From positions 1,273,001 through 1,337,000 of the forward strand of contig JAUIRK010000097.1 of NCBI GenBank assembly GCA_030549495.1: 64,000 nucleotides of DNA. Direction: 5' to 3'. This DNA is from Nectonema munidae (Eukaryota > Nematomorpha > Nectonematoida > Nectonematidae). Of this stretch, positions 11,807-24,059 are shown piece by piece. The position numbers and the translations under genes were made by a program. Under the pieces are notes generated by a model. The model was not told the DNA's origin. It was given only the letters and a program-made list of their open reading frames with translations, and ran no database searches. Numbering within the stretch: position 1 is the stretch's first letter; each line of letters begins with the position of its first letter.

Positions 11807-11894
11807 CATACTTTTACATATCACAAAGCATATGGAGTAAATTGCCATATGTGCGTCTACCATGCTATAAGGATATTCGTGCGTATAGCCAAGT

Positions 11895-14487
11895 ATAGCA
11901 ATATTAAATTAAATATTAATTTTATTTAATAATGAAAGTTATTTTTATTATTAACATTAATCATGTAGAATAAAAAAATAAAATATCATAAATTAATTTG
12001 TGAAGCATTATATAGTTGATATATATAAAAGACAGTTTAGAAAATTTAAATACTGAAAATATTTTTCTTAGGATCTAAAAAATTCACTCTACCGCTGATT
12101 TTGAATATTCAAATTCTTTCCTCATTTGCATAATAGTTGACACAAGCGGTAGGACTTTTTACCCAAATACACCCAAATATACCCAAATACAACCAAATAT
12201 ACACAAATATGTTCTTTATTTACAAATAAGAACTTGAAATTAAAAATAATATTAAATAAATGCTTAAAATAAAAAGATATAGAGATATTTAAGTTATATA
12301 TTTTTATGTCACCCATTTTCTTACCAGGCCACACGTATTAGTATAATTATTTAAATTAAAAAATTATTTTGTGTTTTAAAACTTACTATTATAAAATAAT
12401 TATATTATTATTTATTAATAATTATTATATTTTAAGTTATTATTATAATATAAACAATTTTAATTAAAAAAAATAAAGATTAATTTTTTATAATTCAATA
12501 TCAAATTAATAATTTATATTAGTTTTATCCTGAGAATAATTATTCTATGTATATTTAACTTATTCTTTCAATATTTAAATTTATTTTCATCTGTTTGGGT
12601 GTATTTGGGTATATTTGGGTAAAAAATCTTACCCGTTGACGAGTGCTTAAAAACGGCCATCCTAGGACAATACACCTATGAAAGACATCAGATATAAACT
12701 AGTCTAACTTTTTTGGATATTTTTCCAAGGGGGAGTACCCTTAGAAAAATATACAGGTAAAAATAATTAGGTTAAATTTTAAAATGATTGGAGTTCTAGT
12801 TTTGATGGATAGATAGTAGATTTGAAATTCGTTCAACGAATTTTAAATTTTTGAAATTTTTTTAAAATATTCAATTTCGGAAATATAATAGTGGAATCTA
12901 TATCAGTTTTATGCTTAGATTCTGAATCCGCAATAAAATGTGTTATATCTATTATAGTTTCGAGGTTATGGAGAAATTTATTTATGACCAAAATTTAGTA
13001 AAAAAAGAGAATTTTTGTGAAAAAATTAATATTTTTTAAAGATTTTAGAAAAAAGCATAGAGGTGAACTTTTTACCATGATATGGTGACACATCGTCACA
13101 CGACACTTTGCCGTATAAAAATTATTTTCCTATTAAATGTTTTTAATTCTTAAGTAACTATTATCAAATTACAAATTATTAAAATTTACTAACGACTAAC
13201 AAATCAACTAGTTAACGAAACTAACTGATTAACTAACTAACTAAAATAAAATTTATGTAAACAATATTAGTCATTTATAAAATTCTTTGCTATTCTTTGC
13301 TTACATAGACAAATAATACAGAATATAATTTTAACCTGTCGAGTGTCGCGAAGAGAAGTGTCTCAGTATGCATATGGAAAAACTCTTAACTTTTGAAATA
13401 AACATTTTTTATATGAATAATATATATTTTTGTTCTTCGTTAGTTTTTTAGAAACTTTAGAAACTTATTTTTTCCTTTTTACAGACAGCGAAGGCCAACA
13501 TAATTCGAATTAAATTATTATCAAAATATTTATTAGAAAAATTTCTTTACTGTATATTCTTCTTTCAATAGCAGAAAATGAAAAGAATAATATGTAAGTA
13601 CTTGTCTGCCGATGCTTTAGTGGTGGAATTGTATGATCTTGGTCCCTGGGTTTGATTGTAGAACGTGACATCTCCATTTATCCAGTTATGAAAGATTATT
13701 CTTCTCTTTGATGAAATATCTAAAAATTACTAAAAAAATAATAACATAACACAAGAAACTAGTCTTGTGTATACCACCGCACTAAATCAGCTTTAGTTTA
13801 TGTAATGTCTTTGGTTCCAAAATCTTGTTCAAATTAAAATATAGTTTTTATGTAAAAATTGAAATAAATGTAGTCAGTATAAGAATATTTATTTATGGAA
13901 AGGTAGGTAGCGTTGTTCAAGGAATTATGTTATAAAATTATTATCCCATTTTGTATCAATGTGCCCAAAGAGAACGCAGACGACTTCTGTAATCTCTATA
14001 ACAAGAGTTCATCTGCATTTCATTTGAGAACATTGGTACTAAAAGGGGTAATCTAAACATTAGGATTAGCTTTAAATCGTAGTTCTTGCTGGAAAGCTGA
14101 CTTAAAAGTTCCAAAAATGTACAACTGTTTTAACAATCTGGGGTTCATTGATTTTCAATAATATTAAGTTTGTCATTATTAATTTGATATAAGATTTGTT
14201 TTACGAATATTTTTATTTTTTCCCTTTATTTTAAATTATTTTCAAATTATAAAAATTAGTTTCATATTTGTCAAGGGAAAGAATAGATGCTCTTTTAGCT
14301 CTTATGATATATTTTCCCATAGAAAATAATCGTCCAGTACTGCACTGAAACGAATTATTGTGTTGAATTTGATAAACAAATCTAGCAAAAATTTACTCAT
14401 CTAAAAACAGCATTTCCGAGTAATTTTTAAGTCAAATGTTGAGCAAGTTACTTACAAAAAATATTAATTTTGTTTTTTCCATTAACT
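11895..14487. other. A+T-rich stretch without genes
   Basis: Apart from the MITE at 12136-12644, I see no coding sequence. A degraded tRNA-like piece may lie at 13,600-13,675 (GATGCTTTAGTGGTGG, then GGGTTTGATTG), resembling Pol III A and B boxes. The rest is A+T-rich DNA. Confidence 0.5.
12136..12644. mobile_element. MITE with long inverted repeats made of 9-bp units
   Basis: The left end (CAAGCGGTAGGACTTTTTACCC, then AAATACACCCAAATATACCC) is mirrored at the right end by GGGTATATTTGGGTAAAAAATCTTACCCG. The inverted repeat is about 50 bp and partly consists of an ACCCAAATA word repeated every 9 bp. The interior is A+T-rich and non-coding. I could not find a clear target duplication, so the superfamily is unknown. 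Confidence 0.65.
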
Positions 14488-14819
14488 TTAACCCTATTGC
14501 CCCCCCCTTAACTAAAAAATTAATTGTAGAAAATTGGCTGAATTATATCCCTTCAAATTTTGTTTCCTAAAATCACTAGGTGCATCTTTTGAAACCATTT
14601 TCATGGTAGTTGAATGACCCTTTCATGTCCAAAACTGTTAATCAAAATTAAAAATTAAAATTTTTCAGCAAAATTTTGACATTATCTGTAATTAACCTTA
14701 TAACTTAGGATCTATGTTATATAATACCTTGAAAATTTATAATTATATACAGTATGGAACGCATAACACTTTATATATTTAATTTTCTTAATAATCATGG
14801 CTACTTTTTAGAAAATGTC

Positions 14820-16200
14820 AATCAAAATTTTAATTGATCAAAAATATATCTAATAAAATATACTTTCAAATTTTACATAAAATATATGTTTTTATACTAA
14901 ATCGGTCATGCTGTTTTCATTTCTGGACTCATTTTTTACATTTAGGATTTGAAAATACTTATAAGTGTTAATCAAATTTGCGGTTTACTTCTGAAAATTG
15001 TCTCCAAAAAGATTCCTTCAAATTTTACATAAAATATATGTGTTATACTAAATCGGCCATGCTGGTTTCATTTCTGGACTCATTTTTTACGTTTAGGATG
15101 TGAAAATACCTATAAGTGTTAATCAAATTTGCGGTTTACTTCTAAAAATTGTCTCCAAAAACATTCATTCAAATATTACAATGAAATATATGTGTTATAG
15201 TAAATCGGCCATGCTGGTTTCATTTCTGGACTCATTTTTTACGTTTAGGATGTAAAAATACCTATAAGTGTTAATCAAATTTGCAGTTTACTTCTAAAAA
15301 TTGTCTCCAAAAACATTCATTCAAATTTTACAATGAAATATATGTTTTTATGCTGTTTTTATTTTTGAACTTATTTTTTACATTTAGGATGTTAAAATAC
15401 CTATAAGTGTTAATCAAATTTGCGGTTTACTTCTATAAAATTTTCTCCAAAAACATTCATTCAATTTTACAATTAAATATATGTTTTTATACCAAATCAA
15501 CCATGCTAGTTTCATTTATAGACTCAATTTTTGCAGTTTGAATTTGAAAATATCAATAAGTATAATCAAATTTACGTTTAGTTTTAAAATTTGTTTCCAA
15601 AAATATTGATTCAAATTTTACATGAAATATAAGTTTTCATAGCAAATAGACCGTGATAATTTCATTTCTGAACACAGTTTTCGCATTTAGAGGTTTTACT
15701 GCTAGTGTCAATCAAATTTGCAGGTTATGTCTGAAAACTATATCCCAAAATATTCTCTCTAATTTTAAATGAAATATATGTTTTTATACCAATTCGACCA
15801 TGATAATTTTTATTTCTCAAATTATTTTTTGCATTTAGAGGTTTTAAATGTCTGAAAGTGTCAATTAAGTGTTCGATTTACGTCTAATGTCTACAGAAAT
15901 ATTTTTGAAATTTAAATAAAATTACTGTTTTTATGCCAAATGGAAGATTCTGGTTTCATTTTTGGACTCAGGTTTGGCATTTATGGTTTTAAAATATCAG
16001 AAAACTTCAATCAGATTTGCGGTTTACTTCTAGATACTGTCTTCAAAAATATTTTCAAAAAAATATAATATCTGTTTTATACCAAATCGAATATGCTTAT
16101 TTTATTTCTGTTCTGGATTTTGGATAATACGGTTAAAAAATATCTCAAAGTGGCAATTGAATTAGTAATGTATGCCTGAAAATTAGTTCTGTAAAAAATT
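14820..16200. repeat. Tandem array A, about 150-bp unit, nine units
   Basis: An ATCAAATTTGCGGTTTACTT-type word recurs near 14971, 15122, 15274, 15413, 15565, 15711, 15864, 16010 and 16156, with spacings of 139-153 bp. Units also share TTGTCTCCAAAAA, ACATAAAATATATG and CATGCTGGTTTCATTT. Divergence grows toward the right. Confidence 0.9.
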
Positions 16201-17219
16201 TAAAAAAAATCGATGCATATTAGGTATATAGTAAAAATATACTTTTTTTTTTGTATATTTTGGCTTATAATACTTTCTACAATCATCTTGAGTATGAAAT
16301 ATTGATTTTAAAAAACAAAACCTATTTATAAAATCTTTTGAAAATTTGTATAAGGCAAGAAACTAAGTTGAAAACTAATTGAAAAGAGAACATGTGATCA
16401 AAACAAATAATCAAAAAAATATGTATCTTGACTAAATGGAAGATCTACCATGTTCTAGTGAACTAGGAAGTAGTTTAATTATATAATATTAGGTGCTTCA
16501 TAAAAGATTTTGACTGTGAAAAAGAAGTTGCTCTTTTACAAATGAAAAATATTTAAATCTGTAGCTTATCATCTAGGATTACAATTAACATTTAGCTAAG
16601 ATGGGTAGGAAATGTGAAAATTTAGAATAGGTCTGATTTATCAAAAATGGCACAGATGTTAATATGTGAGAATTTACTCACTATCAAGATATTTTTAATT
16701 TAAATTGAATTTGTCCATCTTTTTCCTTTTGCGTCAAAGAGATAATTTTTTAGATGAAGAACGTGGACAACTTTTTTTAATTGAACAATGAACATCATCA
16801 ATGATTCATCAGAAAAATTTTTTTGAAATCAGATTGGTTGACAAATATTTAGGCCTTATAATAAAATACACGATACTGATTAAAAAAAGTCTAAGATCAT
16901 CAAGAAATTCTTTAATCAGAATGCTTTGAGAGAGGAAAAAAATAATTCTATCATTATAAAAAAATTTTCAAACACACATTGAAGAATATAAATTTCTAAT
17001 GAAAAAAGAGCTACCAAAAAGGATCATAGCAAAATTACATACCATAAATTATAATATGACGTAGAGACTACGAGCAGATAACGAATTTGTAGCCAAAAAG
17101 ATGGAGGTCCTATCGAGTTAGATAAGTTACTGTAGAATGAAATTTTTTGAGTGAATTAAACACCTAAAGTTGGTTTATTATTATGTTGGTTATTTTTATG
17201 GTTATATATTTGACATTGA

Positions 17220-18310
17220 TTTACAGTTTCAATCAATTTTTTTGAGAGGTTTTATGGATTTCATAAAAAATGAACATCACCATTAAATTCTACGTACTTG
17301 AAATGTATAAAAAACTTTTTATAAGAATAAAAATTTTAATTTTGACATGGGCTGTCATATTTAAATTATTTTGTCAGGTTTGACTAATTTTTATAAAAAA
17401 AAGGAATATAACCAGTAAAAACAGCCTACTTGAAAATGGGTATATGTGTGTAAAAAACTTTATTTAATTATTCGGATAAGATGTTTCTTTTTGGGATAAA
17501 TCAATTTTTTGACAGTTTTGATGGATTTTCATAAAAAATGAATATCACCATTGAATTACGCATGCTTAAAAATGGGTATATATGTGTAAAAAACTTTATA
17601 TTATTACTTAGATAAAAAGTTTCTTTTTGAGATGATCTGTCATATATAAATCAATTTTTTGATAGGTTTGATTGATTTTCATTAAAAAAATCAATATCAA
17701 CACTGTATTTAGTATACTTGAAAATGGAGATATATTTATAAAAAACTTTATATAATTATTTAGATAAAGAGTTCCTTTTTGAGATGAGCTGTCACATTTA
17801 GCTCAATTTTTTGACAGGTTTGATTGATTTTCATAAAAAATGAATATCACCACTCAATTCAGCATATTTTAAAATGGGTATACATGTGTAAAAAACTTTA
17901 TATAATTATTTAGATAAAAAGTTCCTTTTTGAGATGAGCTGTCACATTTAGATCAATTTTTTGACAGGTTTGATTGATTTTCATAAAAAATGAATATCAC
18001 CACTCAATTCAGCATATTTTAAAATGGGTATACATGTGTAAAAAACTTTATATAATTATTTAGATAAAAAGTTCCTTTTTGAGATGAGCTGTCACATTTA
18101 GATCAATTTTTTGACAGGTTTGATTGAATTTCATAAAAAATGAATATCACCACTCAATTCAGCATATTTGAAAATGGGTATACATGTGTTAAAAACTTTA
18201 TATAATTATTTAGATAAAAAGTTCTTTTTTAAGATGAGCTGTCACATTTAGATCAATTTTTTGACATGTTTGATTGATTTTCATAAAAAATGAATATCAA
18301 CACTCAATTC
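17220..18310. repeat. Tandem array B, 150-bp unit, about seven units
   Basis: The word GTTCCTTTTTGAGATGAGCT recurs at 17771, 17921, 18071 and 18221 with an exact 150-bp period; earlier, more diverged units start near 17619 and 17483. Units share TTTTTTGACAGGTTTGATTG and CATAAAAAATGAATATCACC. The last four are nearly identical, suggesting recent expansion. Confidence 0.93.
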
Positions 18311-18394
18311 AGCAAATATCTGAGAAAAATAGGGGGGCACTTTACGCCCCCAGCACTTAAGCGGACAAATTTAGCCCAGCACTAATAGGGTTAA

Positions 18395-20420
18395 AAGTAA
18401 TGTTTCGAAAGATAGTGCTTCCAAAACTGTCCTGTTAACGTTATGAGTATGTCATTAAACATATAACCCCATTATTATTTCTACACAAACCTTCTAAATT
18501 AGTGAATTTAAATTAAAGAATTTGCTTATTTGGAATAATAGATTTTTTTCATCATTTACATATCACTATTAGAAAAGGAAATATTGACAGGAACAAAATA
18601 CTATTGCGGCCAAATTTTTAACATAAGATTGTGATTGAGAAGCTCAAAAAATCTAATTCCTATTAGATTGTATCTAAATTTAAATCTAGTTATTACTAAC
18701 CATAATACTTATAAGATTTTACAAGTAATAAAATAACGTATACATCTGCTTTATTATAAATAGATAGCGGTCTCACAAGACCCTAGGAGACAACAAAAAA
18801 TCAAGCAGTAGTATATAGAGTATACATACAGGGCATACGTGTTTTTGTCAGTCTTCTCTATATTTTACAAAGTTGATGAAATTTAAAAATTCTACTTCTA
18901 GCCAAAATTTTTTAATGGAATTTTTGTTAGCATCAAGAAATTAATGCATTTTGAAAGATATATTTTGATTAAATTAAAACTTTTTTACTTTGTAGGCTCA
19001 GACGATTTAGTTATAGCAACAAGAACTTTATTAATGATGTACTTAATTTTGAATTTATCGCGCCTTTTTTAGAGTTGCAGGCACTAAGAATATGAAAGAA
19101 TTTTAATTTTATCAAAATTTATTTTCCAAAGCCCATATTAAGTTCTTGATGATAAGATAAAAAATAGTTTAAAAATAATTTCGACATCTCTAGCACTAAC
19201 CACACAAATATTTATACATTAAAAATAACACTCAAGACATTAGAAATTTAATTGGAGTTGATTTACTTGTCTCCCTTTTATATATTACAAATCATAGAGA
19301 AAATAAATGCAGATATAAAGTGGGCTGTAGTGACTAAAAATTATGAGGGGCTATCCCATTTCTTTAATCCCATGTCCAAACTCTCGAGATTTTGGAAGAT
19401 AATATTTATCAGGAATATTCTGAGCGGTGAATCTTAGGATTGGGAATAAGTTGTCTCAGTTGGACAGGTACGTAATAGTGACACTTCAGTTTTCTCAGTT
19501 TGGAGATTCATATTCTCGTCTTTGATATAATATAACGACGGCATAACTAGAATTAATTCTTATGTTGCGAGTCTCTTTTAACTCTTGGCAAAATGTGTTG
19601 AAAATATAGCACGTATAAGCGTTGTAAAAAGTGAGTATACAAGCTTCCTATACTTTATCGATTTCTTTGATATAAATGGAATTATATTTGAGCATCGAGA
19701 TACTTCAACTTCTTTTTTTTTATCATAGAGAGATTCTTTCAAAGGCAATCATTATTTAAAGAAGTCAGTTAAGCTAGATGGTATTGTTGATTATTTATTT
19801 ATTTTTTGCTTAATCCTCTTTTACAATGTAGAGTGTAGACTTTCAAAGTTGAATCTTTTGAATTAAAAAAATAATTAAGCTGGCATATTACAGACATTTC
19901 GTGTTCAATCAAGTAATCTATATGCGAAATATCTGGGAGATTGTATCAAGCGATATAATGGACTTATATGAGGAAAGAGAATACAAAATAAAATATTTGT
20001 AATGATATGTACATAAGTAAATAATAAATGAATCAAAGGATGGAGAGTGGCCTTGTATCTCTGTTGAGATTTATAAATCACATTATCGCGATCTCCTTTG
20101 AAGTTTCGTGTGTGGTTCGGTGGTGATGAGTAGGCAGTGTTTTATCGATACTCATTGACTTGGAGGCTCGTAGATCGCAAGTGAGTGTACATTTTTGAAT
20201 GGTGAGGAATGAGGAAAGCCAAATAAGTTTTAACAAATTTTTAGTCCTTGCAAAATTGAGACACACTTACAGAATGAAGATATACATTTCCTTCTTTTTG
20301 TTGTTTGGCCTGGTGCTTAACCGCTAATATCAACTTAAAAAATTGGTCTAGGTGTCTAAAATTTTTAAAAGCCTATTTAAAAAAACTGTGAACCTGATTG
20401 TTGTGATGCAAGAGACTTGA
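18395..20420. other. Unremarkable A+T-rich stretch
   Basis: No gene, RNA or clear transposon end is visible. Short open frames, such as one at 19252-19437, are of a size expected by chance. Confidence 0.5.
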
Positions 20421-20575
20421 TATACGTGACCGGACATTTGGCTAAACTTACCTTTAGACGAATGGACATTTTATCGAAAATGTACATACAATTTGACCAT
20501 TTTTGTAGACGTTGCTTTACTTCTTTACATGATAAATGCTCGGCCGAATGTCTATCACCCAAATATCCCTTTTCT
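20421..20575. mobile_element. Fold-back MITE, short copy
   Basis: It shares GAAAATGTACATACAATTTG and TTTTTGTAGACGTTGCTTTAC with the longer element at 37095-37641. It starts with GGACATTTGGCTAAAC words and ends with CTCGGCCGAATGTCTATCACC words. It looks like an internally deleted member of the same family. Confidence 0.6.
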
Positions 20576-20596
20576 TTCATATCAGCCTCAGGCACA

Positions 20597-20752
20597 AGGG
20601 CCTAGCCAGAGGGGGGAGGGGGGGGGGCAAGGGGGGCAGTGCCCCCCCCCCCCTAAATACCTTTTCTGGCCCCCCCCCCCCCCCGAAATACCAAATATTT
20701 TTACTATAAAGTTCTTATTTTATTTCCAATATGCTTGCCCCCCCCCTAAACA
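20597..20752. mobile_element. hAT-type MITE with C/G runs, truncated copy
   Basis: It begins GGGCCTAGCCAGAGGGGG and shares ATACCTTTTCTG, long C runs, AAATACCAAATATTTTTACTA and TTATTTCCAATATGCTTGCC with the copies at 31754 and 41930. The right terminal CTACGCCACTG is missing. Proline-rich frames across it are artefacts of the C runs. Confidence 0.75.
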
Positions 20753-21369
20753 AATATTCATCCTGATCCAAGTTTGAGTTCAGTAGATATTTCAGAAATC
20801 TTGTTTGACCCACCAAAAATTTTTTGAACTAAATAACTTAAAAATTACAAATCAGAGATTAATGACAAATTCGAAATCTTTTTAATTTCATTCATGATTT
20901 TTGACTTCAATGCTTAGATGGGAGTTCTGTAGGGAGCTATTTAGAGACCGGCGCGTGTGCCCTTCACAAGGATTCTTCACGGATTGCGGGGCAAAATTGA
21001 CAAAAGTGTAAATTGAAATATATGCACTTTGAATAAAAATAGATTTTGAAAGTTTTTTTTAACAAATGGAAAATTCTTTATGTACTTTTTCACGAACTAT
21101 TATTAAATCTACAACTTTCTCTGGGTCTGAGTAAATTTTTTTTTGTAATAAAATTTTGATTCTTAGCATAAAAATTCTTTCTGATTTTGGTGAACGAAAT
21201 GCTATTAAATATTTTTCAACAAACTACATAAAAGCGAGTAAAGTCTTTTCCATTATCTTGACCAGATCAAAACGTCATCTTTTTTTGCTTCTGATAAGCT
21301 TATTTATACGTATCGATTTTTTCAATTAATTTTTATTGGCGTTAAGAAGTTTTGTTTTTATAACTGTTT
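20753..21369. other. No feature seen
   Basis: A+T-rich sequence between a MITE and the next TTAA element; nothing recognisable. Confidence 0.5.
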
Positions 21370-21839
21370 TTAACTCTATTAGTGCTGTTGAGCGTAAAAC
21401 GCCCACTCCCCTTCACTAAAAAATTAATTGTACAAAATTAGCTGAATTATATGCCTTAAATTTTCGTGACTTTTCCTAAAATCGCTAGCTGCATCTTTTG
21501 ATATCATTTTCATGATAGTTGAATGACCCTCTCATGTCAAAAACTGTCAATCAAAATAAAAAATTAAAATTTTTAAACAAATTTGGACATTATCTGTAAT
21601 TAACCTTATAACTTAGGGTCTATATTATATACTACCTTGAAAATTTATTATTATATATAGTTTTGAACTCATAATACATTATATATTTAATTTTTTCAAT
21701 AATCATAGCTACTTTTTAGAAAATGTCATTGATCAGAAATATATCTAATAAAATATTTCTTCAAATTTTACATAAAATATTATTTTTATATGCCTGATTT
21801 GATATAAAAGTTGTAAGATGTCGATATAAAAGTTGTAAA

Positions 21840-22699
21840 ATGTTTATGAGAGGTAAACCTATTCGTTTTGGTTACAAAATTTGGATAATGTGCAGCCCTG
21901 ATGGTTTTCCTTTTTCAATGGAAATTTATACAGGGGCTAAACAAAGTAAAAGGAAATCTAATGTACCATTGGGAACAAAAGTTGTGAAAAATTTAATTTC
22001 AGTAATAAAGAATCCAGAAAATCACTGTATTTATTTTGATAATTTCTTTTCCTCGTATGATCTTTTATCAGACTTGTCAAATAAGAGATTCAGAACAATA
22101 GGAACAATAAGAGATAATAGAACCAAAAAATGTCCTCTTATTCCAATAAAAGATTTTTAAACTAAAAATAGAGGAGAATTTGATTATTGTGGAAATGGAA
22201 ATTTTGTTTTAGTCAGATGGAACGATAACAATGTGGTGACTGCAATCTCTAACTGGATTGGAGTTTATCCATTGCAAACAGTCAGAAGATACTCTTCAAA
22301 GAAAAAACAAAGAATCAATGTTCCTATTCCAAAACTCATTTCTTTGTATAATGAGAATATGGGTGGTGTTGATCTACTTGATAGATTACTTGCTTCTTAC
22401 AGACCAAAAATTAGGTCAAAAAATGGTGGTGGAACTTATTTTCTAATGGTCTAAATATGATTGTTGTTGCAGCTTGGCGGCTTCATTGTCACGTTTGTGG
22501 AAAAGACGCTAAATCGCATTTAGAATTTAGAAGAGAGTTATCTTTAGCTGCAATGAAAGTTGGTATAAATAAATATAGAATTCGCAAAGGAGGACCAAGC
22601 GCACCTGTTTTGAATGATATAATGAATTATGGACTGAATCACTTTCTCACACCTGCCACTCAAGGAAGATGCAACTTGTGCAAAAAAAAATACGACTAA
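21840..22699 (+). pseudogene. piggyBac transposase, 5'-truncated and broken
   Basis: Frames read MRGKPIRFGYKIW, YFDNFFSSYDLL (second catalytic Asp) and YNENMGGVDLLDRLLASYRP (third Asp, with the following Asp present), then AAWRLHCHVCGKDAKSHLEF and a truncated GRCNLCKK zinc region. The N-terminal half, including the first catalytic Asp, is absent: the left transposon region runs directly into Met-Arg-Gly-Lys-Pro. A TAA at 22158 interrupts the frame, which otherwise continues unchanged. One base is missing from an A-run near 22,420, before the Trp-rich stretch. A duplicated GATATAAAAGTTGTAA at 21,799-21,838 marks the deletion junction. The few lesions suggest inactivation that is not very old. 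Asp/Asn differences show it is a different subfamily from the 590 element. Confidence 0.85.
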
Positions 22700-22984
22700 G
22701 CTTTATTTATTTTTGTTTTTTTTTAATTGAAAGTTGTAATAAACGTTTTCATGAAAAATGTTTCAATTTTTCATAAAATTTAAGTTTTTTTATTGAATAA
22801 ATTTTTTTGTGTTTATTGTTATTTGAACTGCCAACGTTCCATTTTTGGAACATGTAATTTTTTTATGATTCTTTGAGAAAATTAGCTAAAAACTTTTAAA
22901 TTTTATATTAACTACTTATGATAACTAAAATACTTTAGTTTTTTTAGAAAAAATTTACAAAATTCAATAGAGCGGCGGTTAAAA

Positions 22985-23690
22985 GTTTAAATCGGCCAAG
23001 CTGGTTTCATTTCTGTGTTTATTATTTACATTTTGGATTTGAAAATACCTATAAGTTAATCAAATTTACTGTTTACTTATAAAAATTTTCTCCAAAAACG
23101 TTCCTTCAAATTTTACATTAAATATATGTTTTATACTAAGTCCGCCATTCTGGTTTAATTTTAAAAATTGTCTCCAAATATATTCATTCAAATTGTACAT
23201 GAAATAAACCAAATCAATCATGCTGGTTTCATTTATGAACCCGGTTTTCATATTTAGAGGTCTTAAATTATCCGTCAGTGTCAATCAAATTTGCCGTTTA
23301 CGTCTGAAAACTATCTCCAAAAGTATTTTCACTAATTTTACATGAAATATATGTTTAAACCAAATTAACCATGCTAATTTTATTTTTTAAATCAGTTTTC
23401 GTATTTAGAGGTTTTAAAATGTCTCGGAGTGCTAATCAAATGTTCGATTTACATCTAATGTCTGCATAAATATTTTTGAAATTTATATAATATCTGTTTT
23501 ATACCAAATGGTATATGCTGGCTTATATTTTTGGACTCAGCTTTGGCATTTATGGTTTTAAAATATCTGAAAGCTTCAATCAAATTTGCGGTTTACTTCT
23601 AGATACTGTTTTCAGAAATATTTTCAAAAAAATAAATTATCTCTTTCAAATAAAATATCTGTTTTTATACCAAATCGAATGTGTTTATTT
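22985..23690. repeat. Array A units in the second array-bearing element
   Basis: ATCAAATTT words recur near 23058, 23284, 23435 and 23579 together with CATGCTGGTTTCATTT and TTTTCTCCAAAAA. They correspond to array A at 14,820-16,200. The spacing of 226 between the first two suggests partial loss of a unit. Confidence 0.8.
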
Positions 23691-24059
23691 TCTTTAAATC
23701 TTTTTTTTGCTACAATATTTCATCTTCATTTATTATCTTTTCTGGTTGTTATGTTTTAACCAGAGAAAGAGTAAAATAAAGGAATGTATAATTTACTGAA
23801 AGCCAAAGAAGAAGTCTGTGTATTCGACAAACACACTAGTATTTATACACAGGAAAGATACAATGCAAATTTTCCAGTAACAACCCTAATCAAATGAATG
23901 GATTTTGGTAAGAAAATCTTTCCGTTGATTTGATAGATTCTTTTATAATTTGTATGCACTTTGGAAGAGGTAAACAATTTGCTACTGTTGCTGAGGGAAA
24001 ATTGTGCAAATGCCTGATTTGCATAAGCTACTTTTATAACACTGGTCCTTCAAAACTTC

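Larger units (their letters stand above)
9300..11894. mobile_element. piggyBac-type transposon, copy 2, internally deleted
   Basis: The left end (TTAA at 9300-9303, then CCTTCGCTATACGCACATATGGC) is nearly identical to that of the element at 590. The right end reads GTGCGTATAGCCAAG at 11879-11894, but the expected GTTAA is lost and the next TTAA lies about 11 bases further on. Relative to copy 1, roughly 870 bp are missing at about 10281, where sequence matching copy 1 position 1398 jumps to sequence matching about 2270. The copy has also gained a 172-bp tandem duplication and a 29-bp array. Confidence 0.88.
14488..18394. mobile_element. TTAA-flanked non-autonomous piggyBac-like element filled with tandem arrays
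   Basis: The left end is TTAACCCTATT at 14488 and the right end AATAGGGTTAA ends at 18394. The right subterminus (GGGGGGCACTTTACGCCCCC, CAGCACTAATAGGG) is mirrored by the left end of the relative at 21370. Its left 330 bp align with 21370-21790. Where the relative has a piggyBac transposase, this one passes straight into a tandem array (about 14,820-16,200), a unique spacer, and a second array (about 17,220-18,310). It encodes no protein. Its mobility would depend on a transposase from elsewhere. Confidence 0.82.

Noticed and set aside
14820-18310. Regular repeats considered as a CRISPR array or a centromeric satellite.
   Set aside because: Units are about 150 bp without unique spacers, and the whole lies between TTAA-flanked transposon ends in a eukaryotic genome.
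20493-20777. Proline- and glycine-rich open frames here, and similar ones at 31713-31974, 41976-42218 and 55439-55693.
   Set aside because: They are translations of C or G runs in hAT MITEs, not genes.
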